Assembly (NCBI GenBank): GCA_037447605.1
Contig: CM074816.1
Location: forward strand, 1,858,745-1,922,744
DNA: 64,000 nt
Direction of reading: 5' to 3'
DNA from: Zygnema circumcarinatum
Taxonomy: Eukaryota; Streptophyta; Zygnematophyceae; Zygnematales; Zygnemataceae
Shown here piece by piece: positions 52,147-64,000 of the stretch. The notes under the pieces are model-generated. The model was not told the origin of the DNA, made no database searches, and saw only the letters and a program-made list of their open reading frames with translations. Within the stretch, counting starts at the first letter, position 1. Each line of letters starts with the position of its first letter. A program made the position numbers and the translations under genes.

Positions 52147-54138
52147 AAATTTTCCTCTTCTTATTCGAGCGCTGCGATCTTGGCATATTTGAGAAGGGGG
52201 GGTCTCAAAAAAGAAAAGAAAAAATTGAACAAGGGGAGAGGGTGGTTCTGGGGCGCTGAGCTTTTTCTTATTCACAAATTTTTTTAGAGCTAAAATCGGC
52301 TCACGGAAAAAAAAGAGAGTTTTGTCACTGCAGGCTAAAGCAAAGCAGTCGAGTTTTGGGGTTCGACGACATGCATGATTACATTTTTGGGGGGGAATTC
52401 GATTGAATTTTTGGCGAGACGTCGCCGCTCTCAGAGAGAGATGCTATTTTAATGACATTTTTCTCTTTTTTTGTAATCAATTTGCGTACTATGTACAAAT
52501 GGCTGCGAGCAAAGATCATGTGTAATGGAATCACTTCTTGTTTTTTGGATTGTGTCGAGGGATTTTTTTTGTTGTTGTTTTCTCTCTCTCTCTGCCCCTA
52601 TTTCTCTCTCCCTCCCCCGTCCTCTGCTTCCCCCTACCGCAGGTTAGCAGAACAAGGGCACTAGTATAGAAAGGGCTACAACTACGACCGAGCCATAGAG
52701 GAAGGAAATGGCAAGGGTAGATAAATAAAACGGTTTAGGTTTGGCCTTTACTGGTTAAATATCGAGAAGAGGTGAACGTGGGATTAATACTTTCAGAAAA
52801 AAATGATTTCATTGTATTCGCTGATGATCAGCAGTCAAAAACAGTGTTCCTTTAATAAGGAATAAAAGAAGAAAGAAACACCAGTGACTTGTGTGACTTG
52901 AAAGACCGCCACTGTTTTTGACAGTCGATCAAGGGAGGGAGCCATGTCGGCCTCAGCACAAAGCGTTTGCTTGTGCTTTTTGCAGTTGCAGCTATGGCTG
53001 GGACTCCATGTGACGGTCCTGTGACGGAGGCTCCGTGCTCACATATGTGCTGACTTGGCAGGCTGTTGATTGGCCGAAGCCGGCCTATTTTTCTCCTGTT
53101 GCCACGTGGCGTTAGTTTTACCGGTTAACTGGAAAGCCCCGTTTCCCAGGGCCTTTCTCCTTGGCCGCAACCACGTGTACAAGGTGATTACGTGGCGTGT
53201 AGCCATTGAACATTGAATCTGTCTGCAAACATAGCAACAGTACAGGCCAAAGCATGTTTCCCATAATAGACACACTTTAGAGAGCGGTCATTCTAAATTT
53301 ACCCGTTCATCTGAAACTGCGCGCCTAGTGCCACGTGGCGGATCCTGGGAGCGAGGCCGAAAGTTGACCGAAAGGATCCTTTTAGAAAATAAAAAGAAGG
53401 AAACGCTAGTTACACACCTTTTGGGCTAGATACATACCTGTTGTCGCCGATCAGATCTCATTTTAGGATTTTTATCATATTGGGTTTTTTCTCAAACGAA
53501 GGTGTGTATCTAGACAAAGAAGGTGTGTAAATTGTAATGCCCTAAAAGAAATGCCACTAGAAAAGAAAATACGAATTCGTCCAACGAGCTTCCAAGAGCT
53601 TCTTTGTTTTTTTGTTTTTTTTTCCAAGAGCTGCCCGGCGGCCTTTCAGGGCTAGCTTCCAGGCAGCGCCGTCCAATGGATACACGCCACGTAAGCACCT
53701 TGTACACGTGTTGGCGCCCACGGAGAAAGGCCCTGGGAAAAGGGGCTTTCCAGTTGGCCGGTAGAACGAACGCCACGTGGCAACAGGAGAAAAACAGGCC
53801 GGCTTCGGCCACTCAACAGCCTGCCAAGTCAGCAAATATGTGAGCACGGAGCCTCCGTTACAGGACCGTCACATGGAGTCCCAGCCGTAGCTGCAACTGC
53901 AAAAAGCACAAGCAAACGCTTTGTGCTGAGGCCGACATGCCTCCCTCCCTCGCAGCAGCTGCGCTTTGCATGGCGGAGTGCTGATTCCGACTGTCTTAAG
54001 GCTTTCGAGCTGGGCACGGAGATATTACAGGAGATTGCTTTGGGAGAACTGTTGAGGATTTCTGGTGCTGCTGCAGAGAAGAGTTTGCCAGTGACCGGGT
54101 TTCAAAAATTCCTTACTTTTTCTTTTTTCTTTCTTTCC
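52147..54138. other. Spacer between the tandem hydrolase genes
   Basis: Contains no gene. It is dominated by a fold-back inverted repeat (52933-53951). The right arm ends about 190 bp before the start codon of the downstream hydrolase and so is part of its likely promoter. Confidence 0.75.
52933..53951. mobile_element. Fold-back inverted-repeat element
   Basis: Arms of about 275-280 bp (52933-53207 and 53672-53951) are reverse complements with scattered mismatches, separated by about 464 bp. Paired landmarks include GCCTCAGCACAAAGCGTTTG with CAAACGCTTTGTGCTGAGGC and GGAGGCTCCGTGCTCACATA with its complement. Each arm holds a GCCACGTGGC-like G-box. The spacer contains a nested smaller inverted repeat (about 53410-53440 with 53503-53537, around ACACACCTT). 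Either a fold-back/MITE-type element or an inverted duplication of promoter sequence; I saw no clear target-site duplication. Confidence 0.7.
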
Positions 54139-56475
54139 ATGAAGACCATGGGGAGGCGGAGTTCCTTCATAGCCCTGGCCGTCGTTTGGCTAGCAAGGAT
54201 GCTTCTTTTCTTGAGGTTTGGAGAAGCAGCCGTTCCTGCAGATTTTTTGCAGGAGCGGCTTGTTGACGCAGAGCGGTACAGTCGGCCTAGTGAGAGAGCG
54301 ACAGATAGGCCAATAGTTGGAATACTGACGCTTCCTGTGACTGTTCCAAGACAGAAACGGTACGGGAACTCCAGCTTCGCAACGTCATACGTGCGTTGGA
54401 TTGAAGCTGGAGGCGCTCGGACAGTGCCCATCCTATACGACTCCACTGCCGAGGAGCTTGATTTTCTCTTGAACAGGTGACGATGAATCTGACTTGTGGT
54501 GCGTCTTACTTGTCATGCTTGTCGCGAGTGCTTTGGTGACAGGGACAGACAAGTAGAGGATTTGACTATGCCGATATAGGCTTATCTTAGTTTCGAGGCT
54601 GTCGTCGCAGGCTTGTCGCAGAATTTTTCTGATAGTGCTCACAGTTTTCAGTTGTAGTCTTTTGTTGATGCTTGCTACGTACAGGCTCGCTTTGCTTACA
54701 GGTGAACCGATAAAGTGCAGAGAAGTATGGATATCGCGGCAAAGATGCCTCTTTTGACTTTGTAATGAAGGAATTGCATATTTGTTCCATCCAGTCCTGT
54801 GCATATCGATAGATGGTTTGCTGCATAATTCTTTAATTCATCATGGCCATACTAACTGCCATGAAGTTTCAATTGTACGAGTATGACGTATGGCTATGTG
54901 CGTTTTTAAGCATTGAAAATAGAAACCGTAGGCAATTCTATTTTGATTTGGTTCTGCATAGGCTAATCTATTGGCTAAATGCTTGCTTTTTTTCTGCAGT
55001 TTTACGATCGACTTTATATGAGGCTGGAGATAGAAGTAGAGGCAGCTGCACGCAAGAAAACTGAAACTTTAGTTGGTGTTACAGGATTAACGGCGTATTC
55101 TGGACCGGGGGACTGGTCGATTTCAATCCTGAGATAACCGACCCAGAGGGCTCAAAGTATTTGACAACCACGGAGCACATCTGGCGCCATGTGCTCAAGG
55201 AGAATCAAGCTGGAAACTACTACCCGATGTGGGGGACTTGCCTTGGCTTTGAGCGCGTGGTGCAGGTATGGTGATAGTTCGCGTCTTAACTTGACCCTTC
55301 TGTTATGATGTTGATGAAGGACCAAAGAAATCGAGAAAGACTTGTTTCTTTCCTGTTTTGTTTTGTCTTTTCCTTTTTCATATACATCCTTTTGCTGTCT
55401 CCTGTGTGCTCATTGTATAAAGTAATTTTTGAAATCTGAAATAGTTTGCTTAAAAGTACTAGCTGTCTTTGTCTCAAGACCACAAAGGAGTATGCAACAT
55501 ATCATCGATCATGGACTGTCCCATGCGATATTGTTGTGCTGTTCAGCTATTCGCTGGAGACAAAAATGGTTCCATCATTCAAGATGTGGATGCGGAAAAC
55601 TATGACATCAACTTGGAACTGACAACCTCTGGATGGTTGAGTCGGCTTTTTGGTGGAATGACGTACGAGCTCTTCAAAGAAGTAGCGTCACCTTTAGGTC
55701 ATCTAGCATTCAACAATCATGGCCTTGGAATCCACCCCGACGCTTTCCGCAAGAGTGCAGCCCACAAGCACTTGAAAGTTCTCTCGATTGACGTGGACCG
55801 TAAGGGAAAGTTATTTGTTTCAACATTCGAAGGACGTGAATACCCCTTCTATGGGAGCCAATGGCACCCAGGTGCAGTTTTTCCCCCCTTCTGTCCATTT
55901 ATTACACTTTAGCGTATGAACGTGATCTGGAGGGGGTGCTTCAGACGTTCGAAGTCTCTGGCGAGTCCAAGCATGGAACTCATTTTAACACTTATGTTTT
56001 AGAGGGGGGTTGCGCAGAAAAGGCCCCGTTCGAATGGACGCCGAAGTACAGGATGTCTCACTCTAAGGTGAGCAAGAAGCCTGGAGATGGGTTGTGCGTT
56101 GCTAAACAAAAAGGTGGGAATAGGGAGGACGAGAGTGCACAGAGGGACGCTTGAGGCATTAGGAGTCTATGAAAGTTACAAAAGTGGAATTCGTTTTTAA
56201 CTTCGGCGGGAGTGAGGGGAGGGGTTGTGCAGAAAGCTATCGAATTCTCGAACTATTTAGGGCGCTTCTTCGTGAACGAATGCAAGTACAATAAAAATAA
56301 GTTCGAAAACGCAACTATTGAGAATCTCCTTCTGATGTCGAATTGGCCTTCTCGTCCGACAGGAGCCGTTCATGACATCATCAGCGCCTACTCGGAAATC
56401 ATTTTTTTCAAGCGGAGGTATCCCTTCAAGCTGGCTAGGGTCGAGCAGGAAGGAGTGGGTATTGCAAAATATTGA
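54139..56475 (+). CDS. GGH: Gamma-glutamyl hydrolase, downstream copy
   Basis: Tandem paralogue of the gene at 49970-52146. Five exons: 54139-54476, 55085-55265, 55547-55871, 56018-56067 and 56231-56475. The start is the ATG at 54139 (MKTMGRRSSF); an ATG at 54148 would also precede the signal-anchor-like FIALAVVWLARMLLFLRFG. Nucleophile block WGTCLGFE and catalytic QWHPEKAPFEW are intact. The latter is split by an intron directly after the His-Pro codons, an intron absent from the upstream copy. Exon 4 is only 50 bp. The C terminus ends FKRRYPFKLARVEQEGVGIAKY. Expected site of action is vacuole or cell exterior; folate pathway. Confidence 0.92.
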
Positions 56476-57771
56476 ATCTGTTTTTTTTTTTCCCGTCTGC
56501 CCGCCTGGTAATTGTAGAGTTGCTATTGACGTCATGTGAACTGGAGTTCATGACGTCATGGTTTCTGGAAAGTGGGAGAGGCGAGTCTGCTGCGGCATAG
56601 GACAATTGGCGGATTGCAGGGTTTGGGTTCAGAGAAGCAGCCTGCTGAGAAGGAAACGATTTTTGTCGTGCCTGTAGCAAAAAGAAAAGTTTTTGTTATC
56701 AGGCTTTGCGTTTGGGAACGAAAATAGGGTTCAGCGGGGCAAATGTGCAATTTTTTGACGTTATGTATGTATGGTTCGGAATCCTGGGGGGTCCTTGGGC
56801 GATTTATGCAAATCCTTCGCGTGAGTTTTGATCTGATCTAATCACCAGCTTGCATTTTTTTTTCGAAGACTTTCGGTTTCCAACAGTATGGAATGGAATG
56901 GGGAATGGCCGAATGGGCTTGATGTGGTTTAGGATGGAGTGCCCTTAGTCCTTGGTTCAAACATTGGACGCACAGATTCACAAATCTTAAGATCACTTCA
57001 AATTGCATGCACGTATCGGCTGGCAAGGTTTTCGAATGAGACATTTTTTTTTTCACTTACGGGCTCTAAAAACGCACGGTTGGCTTTTTAAAAAACCACT
57101 CGTCAAGCTCAATTTTTGCTGAAGTTGCAAACCGACGCGTAAAGTTTTCCAACCTCCGAATCGAAGTTTTTCAACCAACTCCAACTGCTAGAGTTTCCCT
57201 GTTCACACGTGTAGGACTACATCAGCAGTGCTCAACCACGTCAGCAGAGTTGAAAGAAAGTTCACGAGGGTTGGACAGTGAAAACGCGCCCCACTTTCTA
57301 GATGCAGATTCGCTTTTTTCCTGTCAATTTTCAACGCTAGAGCGTAACTGTGCATGGAGACAGTAAAAGGCGCTTGCGCCTTCTGTGTACATACAGTGAC
57401 TGAGTGAGCGAAGGGAAAAGGGCGGGCTCCTGCAAATGTAAATGTTTGTATTCGAAAAAGGGCTCGGCTCTCCCTCCGCAGTGAATGTATGGCGCCATTT
57501 TGAAGCTTCATATAGGCAACGGGGCGGGCGGACCTCAGCAGGAACGTTCCCATGACATTCCTCTACTGGACGTTTGGATGATTCCCGTCTTCAAACCGTC
57601 AGAAAACTCCTTCAACCCTAACAGAATGTATCTGATGTAGTTTACGAGAAGCAGAAGCTTATTCGGAGCTAGCTCTCTCTCGACAGTTTTTGCTGAGGAG
57701 ATGTGTTTTTTTTTGTACAATCTTCGTTAGGTGCGAGGGAGTTTGACAGTCGTTCAAGGCTGACATAGAGC
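56476..57771. other. Intergenic region upstream of the helicase gene
   Basis: No gene recognised. A short inverted pair GACGTCATG / CATGACGTCA lies near 56528-56560 in the 3' flank of the hydrolase. Confidence 0.6.
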
Positions 57772-60700
57772 ATGTCCGAATCGCCTGGAGATCACGCAAT
57801 GACTTGTCGGCCGGAAATGGACGGAGGAACGCCACAAGAGCTGACTCCTGCACAAAAGGAGCGAATGCTGTTGAACAAGAAAGATGCATTGGCACGTCGA
57901 AAATGTGCATTTGCATCAAATGGTTTCGAAAACACCAATCCTGGCTGGCGGACTGTGCAAAAACGTCCAGTTGATGAACCCGTAGCTCCTCCTTGTCAAA
58001 GACAAAAAGGACGTTCGCTTCCACCTAGTTTGCAGGAAACTCATGTGGAGGTGGCCAAGGCGCTTCCGTTGAAAAACAAACAGCAGGTTCAGGACAGCCA
58101 AATGAAGCCTTCTATGGAGCAGATGAAAGCGCTGAGCGCAATAGCGCTTGGAAAGTCTGTTTTCCTTACAGGATCAGCTGGAACAGGCAAAAGTTTTGTT
58201 CTCCAATATGCAATTAGACAATTGAGGTGATTCACACCTTGTCATATATATTTTTCAGCCCAGGCTAGATGACCGACCTTGCTTGAACGCTTGAATGTCT
58301 ATTTTGATCCGAGCAAACCTCGCAAGCTTTTTTGAAGGAAACCCGTTCGCTGTCTTGAAACTCTTAGATTGCTGGAGGCCCGTGCAGTAATAACGCCACT
58401 TTGCTCTTCCGCTGCAGGATTATGCATGGAACAGATGCTGTCTTTGTAACCGCGTCAACAGGCCTTGCCGCCTGCAGTATTGGTGGGACGACCATACATT
58501 CCTTTGCTGGCATCGGTCTTGGATTGGAGCCTAAAGAAACTTTAGTCGATAAGGTGACCAGTAGGCGGGAAAGCAGGGGAAGATGGACAAGAGCAGCAGC
58601 GTTGGTGATTGATGAAATTTCGATGGTCGACGGCGAATTGTTTGTAAGTACGTGAACTTCAAAAACTTAAAAAAAAAAAATGTCCGGAAGAGGAAAATGG
58701 ACGATGGCAGTCATCGGTCCTTGCCTGTCAATCTTTAATTTTGTTGTTTTGAAACATCGTTAAGAAAACGGCTAAAAAACAGGCCAAACGATGGGAGGTC
58801 TGAAAAATGATGCACAATATCCGAGTTTGCAATATGTCTGTTGAATTTATCCTCTATTACAACCAAAGCAACTTTCAGTCTGAGTGGCATTCAGATAACA
58901 ATGCAGACAGCCCTTAGCGATTGTGTAATTTTGTGTCCCTGGCATCGAGAAATAAACAGGATTTTTCTGATGGTTCACCTTGTAGTTTTGAAGCGAGCTT
59001 TAGGGTGGCCTTTTGCAGGACAAGCTTGATTATATCGCCAGGCAGGTCCGAAAGAAGGACAAGCCCTTTGGCGGATTGCAGTTAGTGGTTACCGGAGACT
59101 TCTTCCAACTTCCACCAGTGAATGACAAGAATCGCCGCAAGATTTTCGCGTTTGAGGCTTCATGTTGGATGAGCTGCTTCCAGCTGAAGATCGAATTTAA
59201 TGAAGTTTTCCGACAGACTGACAGTGGATTCATCTGCATGCTCAACGAGATTCGAAAGGGTCAATGCTCCTCATTGACACTGAAGCGACTTCACGACTGC
59301 GCCAACTCAAAAATCAACACAGATGATGGTGTAATGCTGACAAAGCTGTACCCGAAAAAGGTGAATATTGAAGTTCGTCCGTTCTGCTTCTTGAGTCACT
59401 TTATGAGTCCGCGACAATGGCGGATAAACGCTCGTTCTGCTACTGATCGAAGACTGTTGCTGTTTCTGATGATACTGGCGTCCATAGAAACGATGGGCCC
59501 CTCATTGCAGAGTATTGCTGTCAAGGTATATGTGGAGAAGCCGAATGAGAGTCGCAATGAAAGTTTGTTTCATCAGTTTATATTATCTTAAAAAAGCTGG
59601 ACGTTGTTCAATTATTGGGGAGGTGCCTTTCACCTTCGGACGCCTCTTTTAAAGGGGACTTTTGGTTGTGCAGGTGGATGTGCAAAAAGAGAATGAAGAG
59701 AAACTCCAGAAGCTGAATGGACCTGAGATGATCTACAATGCAAAAGACACTGGCACAAATGAAAAAGCAATCGCACAGCTGAACAATACAGGTGCAGCAA
59801 AGGAGGTAGCATTGCGTGTAGGAGCTCAAGTGATGCTTGTGAAGGTGAGACATGTTTGCAATAAGTTTGAGCTTGCAGGAAGGTCATCGGCAGTTGGAGT
59901 TCTGTATTTAAGTGGTCCTGCTGGTTGGTTCGGGTTGATTTTTTCGCATGATCGTTATCATGCAGTACTTGGAGGGTCCAACTTTCTACATATTCCTTTT
60001 TCCAATTTTGGTGCCTACAATCAAGTATACTCTTCGAGGAAGTCCTTATACAAGTTAGAATGTTTCATAGAGATTTTTCTCACTTCCTGAACATCTTCGT
60101 TAATGTCAAGAGATCAGCATAGAGCCTTACCTGTCCCTAACGCAATCCTGAATAATTCTGCTGTAAACTAAGGGAATGCTGCTTGCAGTGATCATGCCTA
60201 AGTTGTCCATTACTGTTAACCACGCTCCATGATTCTAACGACAAACAGCCTTTGATTGTTTCGACCATCCTTGGCGTCAACTTTATCACTGACGTTCACT
60301 GTTGGAACTTTCATTCCTGTGTACCGCGGAGTTGCCTTTCTTTTGCAGAATCTTGATACTCAAGCCGGACTTGCAAACGGCGCAAGAGGAGTGGTGGTCG
60401 GTTTCTGTGATCCGAATGATCCGGGAGCAGCCCAGTGGAAGCATCTTGCTCCATCCATTAATCCCTCTGGAATGTGGCCTGTAGTGCGGTTCGCATCTCT
60501 TCAGGCAGAGTGCATTATCGGACCGGAGTCGTGGGGCATTGAAGAAGGGGGACTGGAGGTAGCCAAGAGATGTCAAGTGCCCTTAGCACTCGCATGGGCC
60601 CTCTCTGTCCACAAATGTCAAGGGATGACTCTTGATAGGATGGAAACAGACTTAAGTAATGCCTTCGATTACGGCATGGTCTACGTCGCGCTCTCCCGGG

Positions 60701-61195
60701 TGAAGTCCTTGGAGGGGCTGCGCGTACTTGGGTTTGACCCGTCAAAGATTAAGGTAAGAGCTTCTATCACTTCCCTTTTTTTTTTTTCCAATAGTTACTT
60801 TAAGAAACCGGTGTTCCAGGAACATTTTATCCTCCTTTGAGCATGACCACAATACGGTAATGCTACTAGTCCTAGCAGGTATCAACACCAGCACCAGCAC
60901 CAACTTTTGAGCTAAGGAAGATGCTTTATCTGGACATGAGTGCAACTGGAGGTAATCCCAAGTCCAGTGTGACTGCATTCCATAGCAATGTCTTTCTAGA
61001 GTGCAATAAAGAAAGAAATGCATAAGAAATGCAGTAAAGAAGGTTGCAGCAGTTCAGATGGAAGGTGGGATAAACGCCACATGATTGTAGGACATGAAAG
61101 TTAGTATAGCTTCTATTAATTTGCTGATTGTTTGATTGCCGCAGGTCCACTCTAAGGTGGCCCAGTTTTACGAAGAACTTGGCCAACCCCAGTGA
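57772..61195 (+). CDS. PIF1: PIF1-family ATP-dependent DNA helicase
   Basis: A 5'-to-3' helicase of the PIF1/RRM3 group, acting in nuclear or organellar genome maintenance. Six exons: 57772-58226, 58418-58643, 59019-59360, 59674-59844, 60349-60753 and 61145-61195. After a poorly conserved N-terminal region of about 115 residues come motif I GSAGTGKSFVL (Walker A), motif Ia TASTGLAACSIGGTTIHSFA, motif II VIDEISMVD, motif III VVTGDFFQLPPV, motif IV region FNEVFRQTD, the spacer with VGAQVMLVKN, and motifs V-VI ALSVHKCQGMTLD and VYVALSRVKSLEGLRV. The short final exon gives VHSKVAQFYEELGQPQ and the stop. All motifs are present, so it should be active. Unlike Helitron helicases it is not fused to a Rep domain and is a multi-exon gene. 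Confidence 0.9.
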
Positions 61196-62276
61196 GAAGG
61201 CGAAGTCTCCCCACACTCCTCTCCCCCTCGTCGTCCTCCACCTCCTCACCTTCCCGCCTCCCCCTCCCCTACCTCCTCTGCTTCTGCCCAACCTTCTTCC
61301 CTCCATTCCCCACCAGTCCTTCCCACTCCCATGATAGGCAACTTTATCAAAGGGAACCTGACTTCAATCCTTCATCCGGAGTTCCAGCTCAGTGTATTTT
61401 CAAGGCTGCAGAAAACCTTCGCAGTCTGCTGCTTGAAACGGAGCATTTCAAGCTGAAGACTCCACAGGCTCCAAGTAATAGAGAGTGCTGTGCTGTATCT
61501 TGCTCGTAAGAGGACCTTGCGTTCCAATTGTTTACTGGTCTGCAGCGGTCCCTAAAGTTATTCTTGCAGCCCTTCACATTCGTAGGCGCTTGGGGTGACT
61601 TTAGAGTGCCACTCCTACACTCCACAGAGGTTGAACTTTGTTGTTATGAAGTTCGTTATTTGTACAGGAAGAAAACGACGCGTCGAAACTAGTTCACATA
61701 GAACTGACGGTTACTTTACCGAGCACGAAAGTGAAGATATTTTTGCCTCCTCTATCCGGAATAGAATGTTATGGTTAATTTTGATTTTCCAATCTGCATC
61801 TTTAAAAAAATTACATCCATTGTCACATCAGCCAATCAGGAGCCGCGAATGGCTTTCTATCTGCTCATCAGCCAATAGGAAGCAAGGTGAAAATTTTGGT
61901 TTCGTCTGACCCTGGTCAGTAATTACATTCCAAAAGTAATTACTTTATTAATCCCCAAGCCTCGAATTTCCCCGTTATTGTATCCGCCAATCAGAAGCGA
62001 GAACGATGCTAACGTGGAACGCTATCCGTTGGAAGATTCATGTGGCCGCGTGGCGGCTGTCCACGTGGCGATGCCGAAATCCTCAGTGGCCAATCGTGGC
62101 GCAGCGCGGTCAGTGATGTTGCGGAAGCCCTACATAAGCGATCCCGCCGGCCTCTACATCATTCCTTGGACCGAGGAGGGAGGTTCAGGAAGGAGAAGGT
62201 GCCGTCTACGGGCAACACATTTGCAAGACGGACTGTCGTGGTTGGAGTTTCTGAAGGCCTGCAAGCTTCTTCAGCC
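61196..62276. promoter_or_regulatory. Promoter region of the cyclase gene
   Basis: Four CCAAT boxes (61834, 61873, 61986 and 62090, all as GCCAAT) and a G-box (CCACGTGGCG near 62060) lie 190-450 bp upstream of the ATG. No other gene is seen here; the stretch also contains a C/T-rich piece at 61205-61330. Confidence 0.55.
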
Positions 62277-63988
62277 ATGGCTGCGATGGCGATCTCTGGA
62301 GCTATGGCGGCGACCGTGCCGTCGCAGGTGGCCCTGCAGGCGACCACTGTATCAGCAGGGAAGTCGCGGGCACTGGTTGCTTCATTCCCGGCGACCAAGC
62401 TGCAGGGTTCAGCATTCGTTGCAAGCGAGAGCTTTGGAGTCGCAGCGTCTCGCTCCAGGGTGTCCATGGCGGCAGAGGCTGGAACTAAGGATAAGATGAG
62501 GACTGGAGCGAAGGAACCTAGTCAGGAAACGCTTTTGACTCCAAGGTTCTATACGACAGACTTCGATGAAATGGAAAGGGTGAGTATGGAACATAGGACA
62601 GGGCCTCGAACCAGCTCGGTCGTTATCTCCCTCCAGGAACGTTCACCCTCGCTAAGTGAATATGGAATGCAGCTAGACAACTTGAATGCCTACTCTGCAC
62701 TACCAGGCTTTTAGCACGGTTAGCAGCTGTGGACTCAGAGCTGTTTGCGAATATTTTATGACTGAAGAGTTCAGGTTGTGGCCTCCCTGGACAGATGTTC
62801 AACACTGAGATCAACGGCAAGCTGAACGAAGCAGAGTTCGATTCCCTTCTTCAGGAGTTCCAGACTGACTACAATCAGAAGCATTTCGTTCGGGACCCTG
62901 CCTTTAAGGCCGCTGCAGAACAGATTCAGGGGCCAACTAGACAAATTTTTGTCGAGTTTTTGGAGCGATCCTGCACTGCTGAGTTTTCTGGCTTCCTCCT
63001 TTACAAAGAGCTCGGCAGGCGCCTGAAGGTACTGCTGGCCCCCCCTTTTTGAAGTTCAAGTGTGTGTAAACGCTTGAACTATCTGTACTACCCAAGCAAT
63101 TTCTATCCTCTGACATGTAACTAGTTAGGGCAACTAGTTCTGGTTTGACTTTGGTTTTACTTTGGCATTACTAAGCTTTGAGTGTTCAAGGCTTATGTTG
63201 GTCGAGCACACATGTGTTATCTTGTTGAATGCTTTAAGATTTTCTTGTACGTAATTTTTTCTTTCTGTACCTTTTTATTTTGCCCGTGCCAATATGTGGA
63301 GGCTTAGGACATTGGCATTCTTCGCCAGATCTGATATTGGTTTTCAGCTCTCGCATAACAGCATCTTTGATAGTGCGCTGCTCGGATTCTCATAGTACCG
63401 TGGAAGTAGGAATGTTTCATTTATCATGTGTGATGCTGTTTTCTGAGTAAGTGATATTTTCTCTGCAGAAAACGAACCCTATTGTTGCTGAGATCTTCAC
63501 ACTGATGTCTCGGGATGAGGCACGCCACGCAGGGTAAGCGTGTGCTGCCCTTGATGATGAAAACCTCGTTTGTTTCTTCAAAATTCAAATCCAAATTTTC
63601 TAATATTCAAGTCTTAGTCTTTTGGTGCAGATGTGTTAGAGGTCCATTGAGTCTCTCTTATGCTGCCTATTTTACAAAGTTGTTCAGCTTCGGTGAGATG
63701 ATCCCGTCGTAATGATTTCTTTGCTTGGCATCCTCGGATTGTGAGTTTTTATTGAAATCACTCTATCAGGAAGTCTGATTCCGTTGAGTTCCAATTTTTT
63801 GCAGATTCTTGAACAAAGCCATGTCCGACTTCAATCTTGCCTTGGACCTTGGATTTTTGACGAAGGCTCGGAAGTATACCTTCTTCAAGCCTCAGTTCAT
63901 CTTCTATGCCACATATCTATCGGAGAAGATTGGCTACTGGCGTTACATCACTATCTATAGACACTTGCAGACTCACCCCGAGTACCAG
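62277..63988 (+). CDS. CRD1: Mg-protoporphyrin IX monomethyl ester oxidative cyclase (AcsF/CHL27), truncated by window
   Basis: Membrane-associated diiron subunit that forms the isocyclic ring of chlorophyll in the plastid. Exons seen: 62277-62579, 62795-63028, 63469-63533 and 63805-63988; the gene continues past the window. The start is chosen at the ATG opening an Ala/Ser/Val-rich transit peptide of about 65 residues ([20 protein letters not shown]...). The mature part begins near [20 protein letters not shown] and matches the family along its length: [29 protein letters not shown] (iron-ligand Glu), [16 protein letters not shown] (ExxH iron ligands) and [20 protein letters not shown]. All splice junctions keep frame. 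Light or copper control known in the family would fit the upstream G-box but is not demonstrated. Confidence 0.96.
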
Positions 63989-64000
63989 GTGAGCTTTTGT

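Noticed and set aside
57772-61195. Helicase as part of a Helitron transposon
   Set aside because: No Rep/HUH motif is seen in the helicase gene, and it has six spliced exons with a normal stop; it fits a cellular PIF1 gene.

Overview
This is a eukaryotic nuclear window from a green-lineage photosynthetic organism. I favour a streptophyte (charophyte alga or early land plant) but cannot name a species. The signs are spliceosomal genes with short GT-AG introns, chloroplast-targeted proteins (the Mg-protoporphyrin monomethyl-ester cyclase CRD1/CHL27 and an LHC/PsbS-like thylakoid protein), plant-type families (HVA22, GT92, GT47) and degenerate (TTTAGGG)n stretches. Two 10-N gaps (11524-11533 and 25859-25868) show that it is an assembled scaffold. 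Exon borders were read by eye from splice signals and protein continuity. Where a border is uncertain, the entry says so.

Layout. 0.2-3.8 kb (-): GT92 glycosyltransferase with an N-terminal signal anchor. 4.2-6.6 kb: repeat-rich. 6.6-8.9 kb (+): HAD class IIA hydrolase. 10.0-11.3 kb (-): TPR co-chaperone-like gene. 11.9-12.3 kb: degenerate telomere-like array. 14.5-16.6 kb (+): LHC/PsbS-like protein. 17.9-19.0 kb (-): HVA22/TB2-DP1-REEP protein. 20.6-24.4 kb and 36.2-40.45 kb: two arms of a large inverted repeat, each with a full copy of a membrane-protein gene that I tentatively read as an HeH/LEM-MSC-like protein. The 11.8-kb spacer holds a broken 3' copy of an RluA/TruC-type pseudouridine synthase gene, a captured fragment of the downstream GT47 gene, the intact pseudouridine synthase gene (-), and an AGC kinase with an N-terminal myosin TH1-like domain (+). 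40.9-43.9 kb (+): GT47 exostosin-type glycosyltransferase. 44.2-44.75 kb: a pogo-like MITE. 45.3-48.4 kb (+): membrane-anchored cyclophilin. 50.0-52.1 and 54.1-56.5 kb (+): tandem gamma-glutamyl hydrolases separated by a fold-back repeat. 57.8-61.2 kb (+): PIF1-family helicase. 62.3 kb to window end (+): CRD1, truncated by the window.

The genes do not form a single pathway. Local themes are secretory/Golgi proteins (GT92, GT47, cyclophilin, gamma-glutamyl hydrolases, HVA22) and chloroplast functions (CRD1, LHC-like). The most unusual content is structural: a 3.8-4.2-kb palindromic duplication, a mosaic 2.15-kb tandem duplication beside a gap, a fold-back element next to a tandem gene pair, and several minisatellites. 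At the protein level the TH1-AGC kinase architecture stands out. Long polypurine/polypyrimidine tracts sit in many introns and give large but meaningless open frames.
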